From: Desulfitobacterium chlororespirans DSM 11544
Lineage (GTDB): Bacteria > Bacillota > Desulfitobacteriia > Desulfitobacteriales > Desulfitobacteriaceae
Length of the DNA: 64,000 bases
Direction of reading: 5' to 3'
Assembly (NCBI RefSeq): GCF_900143285.1
Contig: NZ_FRDN01000006.1
Location: 372,001 to 436,000 of the forward strand
In this document: positions 49,325 through 58,086 of the stretch, one piece after another
How positions within the stretch are numbered: position 1 is the stretch's first letter
How the letters are laid out: the number at the start of each line of letters is the position of its first letter
The notes under the pieces: model-generated
What the model was told of the DNA's origin: nothing
The model's input: only the letters and a program-made list of their open reading frames with translations
Databases searched by the model: none
Program-made: the position numbers and the translations under genes

Positions 49325-50296
49325 ATGATTGAGATTGTATTCGGCGATAGTGCCTGCGGAAGCCTTAAAATAGCACAACGTTTTGGTGAGGGGGAATATA
49401 AAGGCGGGTGTAGTGGCGTTATGGTTATCCACTCCGATGGTGCAAAGCCAACCCAAGCGGAAATCAAAGCGGCTCAACGAAAAGCAGAGGAAAAGGCGCG
49501 CTTGGCTTGGGAGAGGGCGACGCCCTTGGGTGGCAAGACAGGAGATATTTATGGATTTAATTTGATGCTGAGCATTGGTGACATCTCGGAGGACCAGCCC
49601 GGTATCAAGCGCAGGCAGACACTGGAAAAGTTATATAGTGTTTACCCCGGTGATACGGGGCATCAGGCTGCCCAGGAACTGCTCGGCAGAGCTAATGAAA
49701 ATCTGAAAACGGTTCAGGAACGCATAGCAGCGGGAGAATCCCTGCGAATCTGGTACAGTAATCAGCCTGATGAACTATGTGGACTTTATTGGCTGATGGA
49801 GCAGTTGGTTCAATGGAAAGGGCTTGGCGCACAGGTCTCTATCGTCAGACTTCCAGAATGGGAAGCTGGTGAAAACGGCAGTATCGTACGGAAAAATGGC
49901 TGGGGTGAAGTGGCTCCGGAAGAATGGCATCGGTATCTTGCCTTACAAAAGCCTGTCTCCCTTGTATTTATTACAAGCTGTGCAGCTTATTGGCGGGAAC
50001 TGCAAAGGGAGAACGCACCTTTGCGGGCTATGCTGAATGGGCAGTTGGTTAGTATGTCAGAAGCGCTCTATGATGATTTTATCCTTCGGGAAATAGCAGC
50101 AGCAGGCGAGGTATTTCAGGAGGCAGTGATTATCGGGCAGGTGCTGGGTAAATACCAGCTTGGGATTGGTGATGCCTGGGTTGCCTTCCGGATAGAAGAA
50201 ATGATCCATGCCGGAAAACTTAAGGCTGTGTCTGAAGTGGCTAAGGATTCGCCGATCTATCATCGGCTGTTGAAAAAGGGTACTCACCAAGGATGA
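49325..50296 (+). CDS. DUF1835/DUF3658 domain protein
   Basis: 323 residues. The N-terminus IEIVFGDSACGSLKIAQ is typical of DUF1835, the middle is helical and charged, and the C-terminal third (MSEALYDDFILREI ... IIGQVLGKYQLGIGDAWVAFRIEEMIHAGKL) matches DUF3658. Function is not known; the fold recalls nucleotide-binding domains. Start ATG 49325 is chosen over a TTG at 49310. Stands alone between mobile-looking genes. Confidence 0.82.
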   Translation: MIEIVFGDSACGSLKIAQRFGEGEYKGGCSGVMVIHSDGAKPTQAEIKAAQRKAEEKARLAWERATPLGGKTGDIYGFNLMLSIGDISEDQPGIKRRQTLEKLYSVYPGDTGHQAAQELLGRANENLKTVQERIAAGESLRIWYSNQPDELCGLYWLMEQLVQWKGLGAQVSIVRLPEWEAGENGSIVRKNGWGEVAPEEWHRYLALQKPVSLVFITSCAAYWRELQRENAPLRAMLNGQLVSMSEALYDDFILREIAAAGEVFQEAVIIGQVLGKYQLGIGDAWVAFRIEEMIHAGKLKAVSEVAKDSPIYHRLLKKGTHQG

Positions 50297-50476
50297 GTGT
50301 AACAGGAGTGAGCCCGTAAGCTATTGCGGGCCTCTGCGAGGAATTCAGCCAAAAGCTTGCCGGACAGAATACGGATTGTGAATAATGGAAATTTTTGTTA
50401 CAATAAATCTAATTGACAGAACTCTTCAGACGAGTTAAGCCCCTCGAATTCAACGGGCTTAAAGCTCGGGCTACTT

Positions 50477-50501
50477 AAATTACTTCGCTACGAGGTAATT
50501 T
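50477..50501 (+). terminator. weak hairpin before the RhuM-like gene
   Basis: AAATTAC pairs with GTAATTT around an 11-base loop, followed by TATTTTATAT. Short; it might terminate the DUF1835 transcript or be incidental. Confidence 0.35.
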
Positions 50502-50527
50502 ATTTTATATACGGGAGGATGAACAAG

Positions 50528-50983
50528 TTGGAGAATGAAGACAAAATCGTTCTATATACGACAGACAGCGGCAAGGTGACCGTCTCAGTTCGATTTGAAG
50601 AGGATAACTTTTGGATGACGCAAAAAGCGATTGAGGATTTGTTTGAAACGACGACCGCTAATGTTAATATTCACATAAAAAATATTTTGGACGATGAGGA
50701 ATTGGATTCAAATTCAACTATTAAGGAATTTTTAATAGTTCAAACTGAAGGCGATGAAATCCCGATGAGCATGGCCGACTGGTTTTGGGAGACCGATAAT
50801 TTTCTGCAGAACAACCGCCGGAAGGTGCTTGAGGGGAAAGGTAAAATATCTCACGAGGCGGCTATAAAAAAGGCTGAAGAAATTTATGAGCAATTCCGTG
50901 TGCGGCAGGACAAGGATTATGTTTCACAGTTCGATATAGAGATGTCTAAATATTTGAAAGGCAAAGCAAATAAGGATGAGTAG
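50528..50983 (+). pseudogene. RhuM family protein with an internal in-frame deletion
   Basis: 151 codons. Residues about 1-76 (KIVLYTTDSGKVTVSVRFEE, MTQKAIEDLFETTTANVNIHI, STIKEFLIVQTEG) are the N-terminal DNA-binding-like part of RhuM. Residues about 77-151 (MSMADWFWETDNFLQNNRRK, GKISHEAAIKKAEEIYEQFR) are its extreme C-terminus. The family is normally about 300-350 residues, so a central block of roughly 170-190 residues is missing with the frame kept. TTG 50528 has GGGAGG nine bases upstream; the ATG at 50519 abuts that site. It may be expressed but is probably not a working RhuM. Confidence 0.8.
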
Positions 50984-50989
50984 ATGGCT

Positions 50990-51028
50990 ATAAACCGCCG
51001 GTTCGATTCCGTCCATCGGCGCTACTAA
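50990..51028 (+). other. possible tRNA 3'-end fragment
   Basis: GCCGGTTCGATTCCGTC at 50996-51012 looks like a T-arm (loop TTCGATT, four of five stem pairs), followed by CATCGGCGCTAC like an acceptor strand end. The rest of a tRNA is absent because the RhuM-like gene lies directly upstream. Such 3' ends are left when integrative elements insert into tRNA genes; here it is a suggestion only. Confidence 0.35.
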
Positions 51029-51032
51029 GGAA

Positions 51033-51064
51033 TAGAAATCCCGCAAAATCTTGCGGGATTTCTA
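51033..51064. terminator. strong bidirectional hairpin
   Basis: TAGAAATCCCGCAA pairs perfectly with TTGCGGGATTTCTA (14 bases, loop AATC). Convergent RhuM-like and AraC genes end on either side, so it probably serves both. Confidence 0.75.
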
Positions 51065-51091
51065 TTATACAGGTCTATTCAACAGGTCTAC

Positions 51092-52048
51092 TCAAATCGT
51101 TTGCCTGCGGAATTCGCTGGGCGTAATCCCTGTAGCCTCCTTAAACGCCTCGGAAAAACTGCGATGCAGCTTATAGCCTACTGTCCCGGCAATTTCCCCT
51201 ACATCCCAATCGGAATTGAGCAGCAGATCCTTGGCCTTTTCCAGGCGCAGCTCCTGGATATACTCTGTTATGGTCAGGCCGTGAGCCTGTTTGAAGGCGG
51301 TAGTCAGTTTGTTCCGGCTCATGCAGGCCAGTCGGGCCAGAGTTTGCAAAGGTATAGGTTCGGCATAATGCTGCTTCAGGTAGCGGGAAACCTCCTGCAG
51401 GCTATTGAGTTCCCAATCCCGTAAACGGGTTTTTTCCTCATGCCGTAATTGATCTTCCCCCCACTGCATGATCAGGGCAAGAGTTTCCAGCACCTTGCTT
51501 TCATAATAGGCTTTGGCGGTGCTGCCGCAGGGCCGGGAGGTACGGAGCAGCTTCAGGGCTGATGCGGCTCCAGGTATGATGTCGTTGCCGTTCAACCGGG
51601 ATAGGATGTCCGGCAGCTTCCGGAAAGCGGGAGAATACCTCTCCGCCAGGTAACTGTCGTAAAACTCCGGGGTCAGGGAGATGCTGACGGAGCAAAGAGG
51701 CACGTTCTTGTGGACCGACTGTTCATGCATTTCCTCCTGCCCCACATAGCCCAGCAGGCTTTCACCCGAAGAATCCGCGCTTTCATACATGAGCCTGGCG
51801 ATCGGTGCGGTATAGGTCCCGACGCTCAGAAAGGCCGGGTGCCGGTAACCGAACCAGACATCCTCCTTAAAGACGATGTCGTAAATGGTGACCGCATAGA
51901 GGTTATCCACAGGGAACACCCAGATAAAGCCGTCCCCCAGTCCCGGATTGGGTTTATAGAACAAGCCGCGCCCGGACGCTCCTTCTTCCGGCGTCAGGCC
52001 AATTTGGGATAAGAACGGCGTATACAATTGGTTTAAAATTGTTTTCAT
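51092..52048 (-). CDS. AraC-family regulator
   Basis: 318 residues. The N-terminal region (about 1-210) is a ligand-sensing part like that of YbtA/PchR-type regulators, without a clear cupin motif. The C-terminal double HTH (about 215-315) reads LQTLARLACMSRNKLTTAFK and GEIAGTVGYKLHRSFSEAFKEATGITPSEFRR. ATG 52048 is chosen because GGAGGGG lies seven bases upstream; a codon at 52078 has none. Divergent from the EcfT gene, which it probably activates, together perhaps with the ABC pair. Confidence 0.9.
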   Translation of the reverse strand: MKTILNQLYTPFLSQIGLTPEEGASGRGLFYKPNPGLGDGFIWVFPVDNLYAVTIYDIVFKEDVWFGYRHPAFLSVGTYTAPIARLMYESADSSGESLLGYVGQEEMHEQSVHKNVPLCSVSISLTPEFYDSYLAERYSPAFRKLPDILSRLNGNDIIPGAASALKLLRTSRPCGSTAKAYYESKVLETLALIMQWGEDQLRHEEKTRLRDWELNSLQEVSRYLKQHYAEPIPLQTLARLACMSRNKLTTAFKQAHGLTITEYIQELRLEKAKDLLLNSDWDVGEIAGTVGYKLHRSFSEAFKEATGITPSEFRRQTI

Positions 52049-52212
52049 CGTGTCCCCTCCGGTATTCGGCCAATGCACAAAGATCTTCGGCCAATTGTCA
52101 GATCACCGATGGGCCGATTGATCCTGGGCAAGACTGAATGTAAACTTGAATAAAGTTAGATGTATCTAACTTAGATTATAACAAAATTTTTGCTTTTGGA
52201 AAGAGGGTCAGG

Positions 52213-53028
52213 ATGAACTTAAGGAGTAAATACAGGATTGATAACAGTCCGGTCAGGTTTTCAGGCACAGTTGCAACGGAAAGTGTGTACATGGCAGCAA
52301 GCAGCAATCCGGCAGCCCAGGCGTCGTCAGGGCTTTCGCTGGATCCGCGGGCCAAGCTGCTAATCCTGGTGCTGATCAATATCACCGTATTTTTTCATAC
52401 GGGCCTTTACACCGAGATGTTCTGCATCGCGTTGATCTGCACCGCATTGCTTTACCACAAGCGCTACACAGGCTGCGCTAAGGCAATTGCCGCTTATGGA
52501 GCGCTGCTTCTGCTCGTTACGGTATCCACAAATTTTCACAATACCCTGGTTGCCATGCTGGCGGTTGTCTTTATTCTGGCGCGCAAGATGCTTCCCATTG
52601 CTCTGGTTGCCTCGCTGCTTGTTTCCTCCACCCGGGTGGGCGAAATGATTGCCGCCCTGCAGAAGGCGCGGGTGCCCAGGAACATTATCGTGCCGATGGC
52701 TGTGACCTTGCGCTTTTTCCCCACCATCCGGGAAGAGTTTGCCGGTGTTCTGGATGCCATGAAGGTGCGCGGCATCCGTTTTTCACTTCTGAACATTCTG
52801 CGGCACCCTCTGCTTTTCCTGGAATATATCCTGGTTCCCATGATGCTGCGCTTGTCGGTGGTGGCCGATGAACTGTCCGCAGCGGCCGTGACCCGGGGCA
52901 TTGATTCCGACCTCCCCCGCACCTCCTACCATCAGGTGCGCTGGAGTACAGCCGACACGATATTCAGTGTGCTGTTCCTGGTTTTGGCGGCGATTGCTCT
53001 GTCCGGCGGGCTGGAGGTGCTGCTATGA
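52213..53028 (+). CDS. ECF transporter transmembrane subunit EcfT
   Basis: 271-residue CbiQ-family coupling subunit with five or so helices. The two Arg-Gly signatures that dock onto the ATPases are visible as MKVRGIR and VTRGIDS. The N-terminal 40 residues are polar and unusual, so translation may instead begin at ATG 52291 (MAASSNPAAQ). Overlaps the ATPase gene by four bases. AGAGGGTCAGG precedes ATG 52213. Confidence 0.87.
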   Translation: MNLRSKYRIDNSPVRFSGTVATESVYMAASSNPAAQASSGLSLDPRAKLLILVLINITVFFHTGLYTEMFCIALICTALLYHKRYTGCAKAIAAYGALLLLVTVSTNFHNTLVAMLAVVFILARKMLPIALVASLLVSSTRVGEMIAALQKARVPRNIIVPMAVTLRFFPTIREEFAGVLDAMKVRGIRFSLLNILRHPLLFLEYILVPMMLRLSVVADELSAAAVTRGIDSDLPRTSYHQVRWSTADTIFSVLFLVLAAIALSGGLEVLL

Positions 53029-54521
53029 TTCGGATGCAGGATGTAAGTTTTCGGTATGACGGCAGCGGGGAAAATGGGGTGCGGCACATCGACCTGCACA
53101 TTCCCCAGGGCCAGTGTGTGTTGCTGACCGGGGAAAGCGGCTGCGGGAAAACCACCCTGACTCGGCTGATCAACGGGTTGATTCCCAGTTTCTACAGCGG
53201 CGAACTGCATGGACGGGTAACCATAGACGGCCGGCCGCCGGCGGAGTGGAGAATCGACGAACTTTATACCAGGGTCGGGTCGGTCTTTCAAAACCCGCGC
53301 AGCCAGTTTTTCAACCTGGATACCACCGGCGAAATTGCCTTTGGCTGTGAGAATCTGGGTCTCAGCAGGGAGGAGATTCACGCCCGAGTGTGCCAAACTG
53401 TCGATCTGCTGCAGATCGGCAGATTGATGGACCGCAATATCTTCTCCCTTTCGGGCGGAGAAAAACAGGCGGTAGCCATCGCCTCCGTCTATGCCATGGG
53501 GCCGGATATTTTTGTACTGGATGAACCGTCGGCCAACCTTGATACCCTGGCCACCGGGCAGCTGGCGCAGCTTATCGCTTGCTTGAAAGGGCAGGGGAAA
53601 ACCGTCGTGATCGCTGAGCATCGTGTGTACTACCTGCGCGGGATCGCCGACCGGGTGCTGTATATGGAAAAAGGCATCCTTAAGCAGGACTGGACGGCGG
53701 AGCAGTTTTTCCGGCTGCCGGAAGAAGAACGCCTGGCCAAAGGGCTGCGCGCCGTGGAGCTGGAGAAACTGACAGTCAGCGCTGAACCGGCACTTCCGGC
53801 GGAGGATAACGGCTTCCGGGTGGAAAATCTGTCGGTTCGCTACAAGCGACGTGAGCCGGTGCTGCAAGGCATTACCTGTGAGGCCGCTCCAGGGGAAGTG
53901 ATCGCTGTGGTGGGGCGAAACGGACAGGGGAAGACCACCCTGGCCCGTTGTCTGTGCGGGTTGCGCAAGGAAAACGGCGGCCGGGTCCTGCAGGGAGGAA
54001 AACCGCTACCCTGTAAAAGGCGGGCGGGAAAGATTTATTTGGTCATGCAGCATTCGGGCTACCAACTTTTCAGCGACAGCGTGGCGGCGGAGCTGGACCT
54101 TCCCCTGCAGAGCTCCGGCAGGGCAGGGAGGGAACTGGGGGATTGGGCACTGGAAAAGCTGTCCTTGCAAGAGTTCCGCGACCGTCATCCCATGACGCTC
54201 TCCGGTGGGCAGAAGCAGCGCCTGGCGATAGCTGCCGGCATTGCCCAGGATGCGGAGGTGATGATTTTGGATGAGCCTACCAGTGGGCTGGATTTGAAAA
54301 ATGCGCAGCGGGTCAAAGAAGTGCTGGATCTGCTGAAACACATGGGCAAGAGGATTTTCGTCATCACCCACGATTACGAATTTTTGCTTGCCGTCTGCAC
54401 CCGGGTGCTACGGATCGAGGACGGCGCGATCCGGGAGGATTATCCGGTCAACCGCCAAAACCTGCCCAGGCTGCAGCGTCTTTTTTTGCCTGGTACCGCC
54501 CCGCCTGTCGAAAGAATTTGA
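53025..54521 (+). CDS. ECF transporter ATPase, two ABC domains fused
   Basis: 498 residues equal to EcfA and EcfA' in one chain. Domain 1 has Walker A TGESGCGKTTLTRL, signature LSGGEKQAVAIAS and VLDEPSANLD. Domain 2 (from about 265) has VGRNGQGKTTLARC, LSGGQKQRLAIAAG and MILDEPTSGLD. It powers the EcfT/S-component complex. Start ATG overlaps the EcfT stop. Confidence 0.92.
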   Translation: MIRMQDVSFRYDGSGENGVRHIDLHIPQGQCVLLTGESGCGKTTLTRLINGLIPSFYSGELHGRVTIDGRPPAEWRIDELYTRVGSVFQNPRSQFFNLDTTGEIAFGCENLGLSREEIHARVCQTVDLLQIGRLMDRNIFSLSGGEKQAVAIASVYAMGPDIFVLDEPSANLDTLATGQLAQLIACLKGQGKTVVIAEHRVYYLRGIADRVLYMEKGILKQDWTAEQFFRLPEEERLAKGLRAVELEKLTVSAEPALPAEDNGFRVENLSVRYKRREPVLQGITCEAAPGEVIAVVGRNGQGKTTLARCLCGLRKENGGRVLQGGKPLPCKRRAGKIYLVMQHSGYQLFSDSVAAELDLPLQSSGRAGRELGDWALEKLSLQEFRDRHPMTLSGGQKQRLAIAAGIAQDAEVMILDEPTSGLDLKNAQRVKEVLDLLKHMGKRIFVITHDYEFLLAVCTRVLRIEDGAIREDYPVNRQNLPRLQRLFLPGTAPPVERI

Positions 54522-54592
54522 AGGATTTGCAGTGACTTCATGTGTTGGGGAATTTATTTTATATTTATTAGAGAGAAAAGAGGTTAATTGCT

Positions 54593-55198
54593 ATGTCCAA
54601 CTCCCGGAGCAATACCAAATTGGTCAGCCGTGATCTGATCACCATTGCTATTTTTTCCGTGCTGTTTACCCTTTGCCTTTTTGTCGTGGCCGGTGTGCTG
54701 GGAATCTTCCCCCTCACCATGATTTTCTACGGTCTGGTGGGCGGCATTCCCTGCGGTGTCATTTACATGTATATGCGCGCCAAAATCCCCAAACGGGGGG
54801 CGATTGTCCTTCAGGCCCTTTTGGTCGGCATCATTCTCTTCGGTCTGGGGACTATCTGGACTTTTGCGCTCGGAACAGTGATCGGCGGCCTTCTGGCGGA
54901 GGCTATCTCCGCCTCCGGCGCTTACCAAAGCTTTAAGAAAAATACCACCGGCTATATTGTTTTTATGGTCTGCCTGTGGTCCGGGCAGATCGCTCCCATG
55001 CTGCTGATGAGGGATTACTACCTGGCCTATTCCCTGCAAACGGGCATGTCGGCGGAGTATATCGATACTATGCTCGGCTTCCTGAGCGCTCCTGTATTTA
55101 TGGCGGCTCTGATCGGCACCGGGATCGGTGCCTGGCTGGGTGCTCTGCTGGGGCAAAAGCTGCTGAAAAAGCATTTTGAGAAGGCGGGTATGCTGTAA
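54593..55198 (+). CDS. ECF transporter S component, Trep_Strep/MptD type
   Basis: 201 residues, five to six membrane helices: LITIAIFSVLFTLCLFVVAG, FYGLVGGIPCGVIYMYM, KRGAIVLQALLVGIILFG, an inner TGYIVFMVCLWSGQIAPM and a C-terminal GTGIGAWLGALLGQKLL. This pattern is that of the MptD/Trep_Strep integral membrane family found with EcfT and fused EcfA. The substrate is not established for this group; metal-chelate or cofactor uptake is possible. Follows the ATPase gene after 71 bases. Confidence 0.8.
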   Translation: MSNSRSNTKLVSRDLITIAIFSVLFTLCLFVVAGVLGIFPLTMIFYGLVGGIPCGVIYMYMRAKIPKRGAIVLQALLVGIILFGLGTIWTFALGTVIGGLLAEAISASGAYQSFKKNTTGYIVFMVCLWSGQIAPMLLMRDYYLAYSLQTGMSAEYIDTMLGFLSAPVFMAALIGTGIGAWLGALLGQKLLKKHFEKAGML

Positions 55199-55225
55199 AA
55201 CGGCAAAGTATTGAAATGAAGAATA

Positions 55226-55674
55226 AAATCCCATCATCTCCACCAAAGAGGCAATTACCTCAAGCGTTTTCCGATGGGTTATTTCAGCGACGGAAATATT
55301 GGCAATATCACTTCGGCAATCACAGTTGATCTTCTTTTCGTGGAAGAACACGGTATGGCAGCAGGCAGTCCGCAATTCGTCAGCAGCAATCGGCGGAGCT
55401 TACGGACTCTGTTTTGGAGTATGTAAAGGGAATCGCCGTCATCAAAGCCTTTCATATGCACGGAGATAAGGCAAAGCGCATCAAAGATACGATCGGGGGT
55501 ACCTGTAGGCGCGCAATCACCTATGAAGAAACGTTTGTTGTGCCCAACTCCGCATATCAGCTTTGCTTTTCGTTTGGTGTTGCGGTCATGGTGTTTCTGA
55601 TTGTTGTTCGTTATCTTTATGGAAGTATCGGATTACCGGTTACCATGATGCTCTTGGTTTATGCCAGTTTTCCT
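55226..55674 (+). pseudogene. decayed ABC exporter-type permease gene
   Basis: Two frames preserve ABC membrane-domain sequence. 55226-55355 gives LHQRGNYLKRFPMGYFSDGN and IGNITSAITVDLLFVEEHG. Another frame, from about 55385, gives AELTDSVLEYVKGIAVIKAF, KAKRIKDTIGGTCRRAITYEE and a further helix. About 100 residues between them and the whole ATPase domain are missing, and no start is left. It is closer to subunit 2 of the upstream ABC pair than to subunit 1, but not a recent copy of it. Confidence 0.78.
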
Positions 55675-55738
55675 AGGCGCGTTGCTGTTTCGCCAATTGG
55701 TGATTTTCAGGCATGCCTGTAATGGAACAGTAAAAATG

Positions 55739-55747
55739 TGGTATAAT
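55739..55747 (+). promoter_or_regulatory. extended -10 promoter of the fic gene
   Basis: TGG followed by TATAAT at 55742-55747 gives a perfect extended -10; the -35 region at the correct distance is poor. The coding start follows 28 bases later. Confidence 0.6.
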
Positions 55748-55774
55748 AATAATTCAAGAAAGGGGGGAACGCCC

Positions 55775-56572
55775 TTGGCACGATATGAACAAGCGGTCGA
55801 GCTGTGGCGCTCTTATAAGGTCGAATCCATCGCCGCTCTGGATCAATATTTGGGCAGCTTCCGCATTCTGTTTGCCTATCATTCCGGCAGGATTGAGAAT
55901 GCCGAAATTACCTATCGCGATACCAGAGAGATTTTTGAAAACGGCAAGGTGAACAATTACACTGGCAACCCCCGCGCTTTGTTCGAGCAGCAAAACCAGA
56001 AGCAATGCTATGAATTTCTCAAAGAGAAAATCGTCGTCAAGGAGCCTCCGAGTGTAAATCTCGTCAAGGAGATCCACCTGATTCTCGCCGCGGGAACCTA
56101 TGACGAGCGGCGGTATATTGAAAATAAAGAACGCCCAGGCGAATTTAAAAAGCATGACTATGTCACCGGTATCCACGAGGTTGGCTCCGCAGCCGGTGAG
56201 GTAGAAGTCGATTTGGCTGAGCTTATGGAAGAAGTCTGTGCCTTTGAGGGAAAAGATGTTCTCAAAGCGGCGGCGTATCTTCACGCACGGTTTGAGTACA
56301 TCCATCCCTTTGCCGACGGCAACGGACGGGTCGGCAGGACGCTTATGAATTATTTCCTCATGATCCACGAGCACCCGCCCCTCATCATATACGATGAGGA
56401 CAAAGGGTTGTATTATGAGTGCCTGCAGAAATATGACGAAACGGAAGATCTGAATTCGCTCTATGAATTCCTCCGGTATGAAACGGAAAAAACATGGATG
56501 AAGGCGCTGGAGCTGCAAGAAGGTGTCAAGAAAGAGCGCAGGGGACTCACTGATTTGATCCAGGATCGGTAG
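55775..56572 (+). CDS. Fic domain AMP-transferase-type protein
   Basis: 265 residues. The Fic motif HPFADGNGRVGR is complete, and the flap and helical core are present. An N-terminal inhibitory helix with the S-x-x-x-E-N motif (SGRIEN) marks a class II, self-inhibited Fic protein. It would transfer AMP (or another nucleotide) to a target protein. TTG 55775 is chosen as start because AAGGGGGG lies seven bases upstream; an in-frame codon at 55661 overlaps the promoter. No separate antitoxin is visible, in keeping with class II. Confidence 0.9.
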   Translation: MARYEQAVELWRSYKVESIAALDQYLGSFRILFAYHSGRIENAEITYRDTREIFENGKVNNYTGNPRALFEQQNQKQCYEFLKEKIVVKEPPSVNLVKEIHLILAAGTYDERRYIENKERPGEFKKHDYVTGIHEVGSAAGEVEVDLAELMEEVCAFEGKDVLKAAAYLHARFEYIHPFADGNGRVGRTLMNYFLMIHEHPPLIIYDEDKGLYYECLQKYDETEDLNSLYEFLRYETEKTWMKALELQEGVKKERRGLTDLIQDR

Positions 56573-56941
56573 TCAGCTGAATATCCAAACACAAAGGCCA
56601 TCTATCTCATCATTTACGATCTTCTCATGATCCGGTGGAATATATTATGTGAAAAGAGAAAAAACAGCGGGAAGTATTTTTGACAAGCAGATACGGCGCT
56701 TTGTCATGTGAAAAGCAAAGGAAAAAAACGATATGGGCATTTATGGTCCTGATAGAAAAGCCTTGATTTTTATTTTCAAAGGCTTTTTATTTTTATATTC
56801 CTGTGGCAAAATATCGCATAGGTTGATTTATTCAACCATTATCAACTTCTAATCCATTGATTTTTTGCCCGCCGGTTATCTAAAATATAAACAAGGGCAG
56901 GTAGTTTGAAAAATTATTTTCGCCGAAAGGAATGACAGGGA
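56573..56941 (+). other. intergenic region with terminator and promoter-like boxes
   Basis: No gene seen. A terminator (56757-56790) follows the fic gene, and TTGATT with TAAAAT at an 18-base spacing lies near 56858-56887 as a possible promoter for the HTH-TPR gene. Near 56822 TTGATTTATTCAA is a small inverted repeat. Confidence 0.45.
56757..56795 (+). terminator. rho-independent terminator
   Basis: AAAGCCTTGA pairs with TCAAAGGCTTT, followed by TTATTTTTAT. Confidence 0.75.
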
Positions 56942-58057
56942 ATGACCATGAAGGAAATCAATATCGCAAAGGTGTTGCTGAAAAAACGCAAGGAAAAAGG
57001 CATCACGCAGGATGAGCTGGCTGATTTCATCGGAGTTACCAAGGCCTCCGTCTCAAAATGGGAAACCGGGCAGAGTTATCCCGATGTAACCTTCCTTCCG
57101 CGGTTGGCCGCCTATTTTAACATCAGCATTGACGAACTGATGGCTTATGAACCGCAAATGGCAAAGGAAGAGATTCGGAAGCTGTATCGGAGACTGTCGG
57201 CTGATTTTGCCGCAAAACCTTTTGATACAGTAATGGATGACTGCCGCCAGGTTATTCATAAATACTATTCATGCTTTCCACTGCTGCTGCAAATGGGTAT
57301 GCTTATGGTCAACCATGCCGAACTGCAGAAGGACCCGCAGCAATCAGCATCTTTGCTGGAAGAAGCCAAGGTTTTGTTTATCCGGGTCAGGCAGGAAAGC
57401 GGCGATGTATCGCTGACAAAGCAGGCCTTGTTTATGGAGGCTCTGTGCAGCCTTGCCACCAATGACCCCAATGCCGCGTTGGAGCTGTTGGACGGAACAG
57501 TCGCCCCGGCCCTGCCGCCCGAATCAATTTTGGCATCCGCTTATCAAATGACGGGACGCATTGACGAGGCAAAATCTGTTTTGCAGGTCGGAATTTATCA
57601 GAACATCGTCGTTCTGTTTAATTTTCTCCCCGCTTACCTTGGGCTGTGTACGGATGCCCCTGAGAAATTCGAAGAGGTACTGCGGCGCGCGCTGCATATG
57701 GCTGAAGTATTTGATCTGAAGCGCCTGCATCCCGGCGTTCTGGTCGGTATTTACATCTCTGCCGCCCAGGGTTATCTTATGCAGGGCAATCACGGCAAGG
57801 CCCTTGATATGCTGCAGCAATATACTGAGCTGGTAACAGGCAATATATACCCCCTAAGCCTGCACGGCGACGATTTTTTTGACCTGCTTGAAAGATGGCT
57901 GGATAAGCTTGACCTGGGAACCGACCTGCCGCGGGACGAAAAGACAATCCGGCAGAGCATGGCCAATGGGATCGTTTGTAATCCGGTTTTTTCAGTGCTT
58001 TCAGATGAGCCGCGTTTTCGGAGCATCACTGAAAAGCTACAAAATAATTGTCAATAA
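56942..58057 (+). CDS. HTH regulator with TPR-like C-terminal domain
   Basis: 371 residues. HTH_3 at about 6-62 (LLKKRKEKGITQDELADFIG, VTKASVSKWETGQSYPDV), followed by about 300 helical residues with repeat-like pairs (LLEEAKVLFIRVRQESG, AYQMTGRIDEAKSVL, ALDMLQQYTEL) resembling the peptide-binding repeats of RRNPP regulators. AAAGGAATGACAGGG precedes ATG 56942. A CPBP membrane protease follows 29 bases downstream in what is probably one operon. A peptide ligand is a reasonable guess, not shown. Confidence 0.85.
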   Translation: MTMKEINIAKVLLKKRKEKGITQDELADFIGVTKASVSKWETGQSYPDVTFLPRLAAYFNISIDELMAYEPQMAKEEIRKLYRRLSADFAAKPFDTVMDDCRQVIHKYYSCFPLLLQMGMLMVNHAELQKDPQQSASLLEEAKVLFIRVRQESGDVSLTKQALFMEALCSLATNDPNAALELLDGTVAPALPPESILASAYQMTGRIDEAKSVLQVGIYQNIVVLFNFLPAYLGLCTDAPEKFEEVLRRALHMAEVFDLKRLHPGVLVGIYISAAQGYLMQGNHGKALDMLQQYTELVTGNIYPLSLHGDDFFDLLERWLDKLDLGTDLPRDEKTIRQSMANGIVCNPVFSVLSDEPRFRSITEKLQNNCQ

Positions 58058-58086
58058 CACTATCGGTCAGGAGGCGGAATAACTCT

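Noticed and set aside
52932-53867. 311-codon minus-strand frame
   Set aside because: Shadow of the fused EcfA gene.
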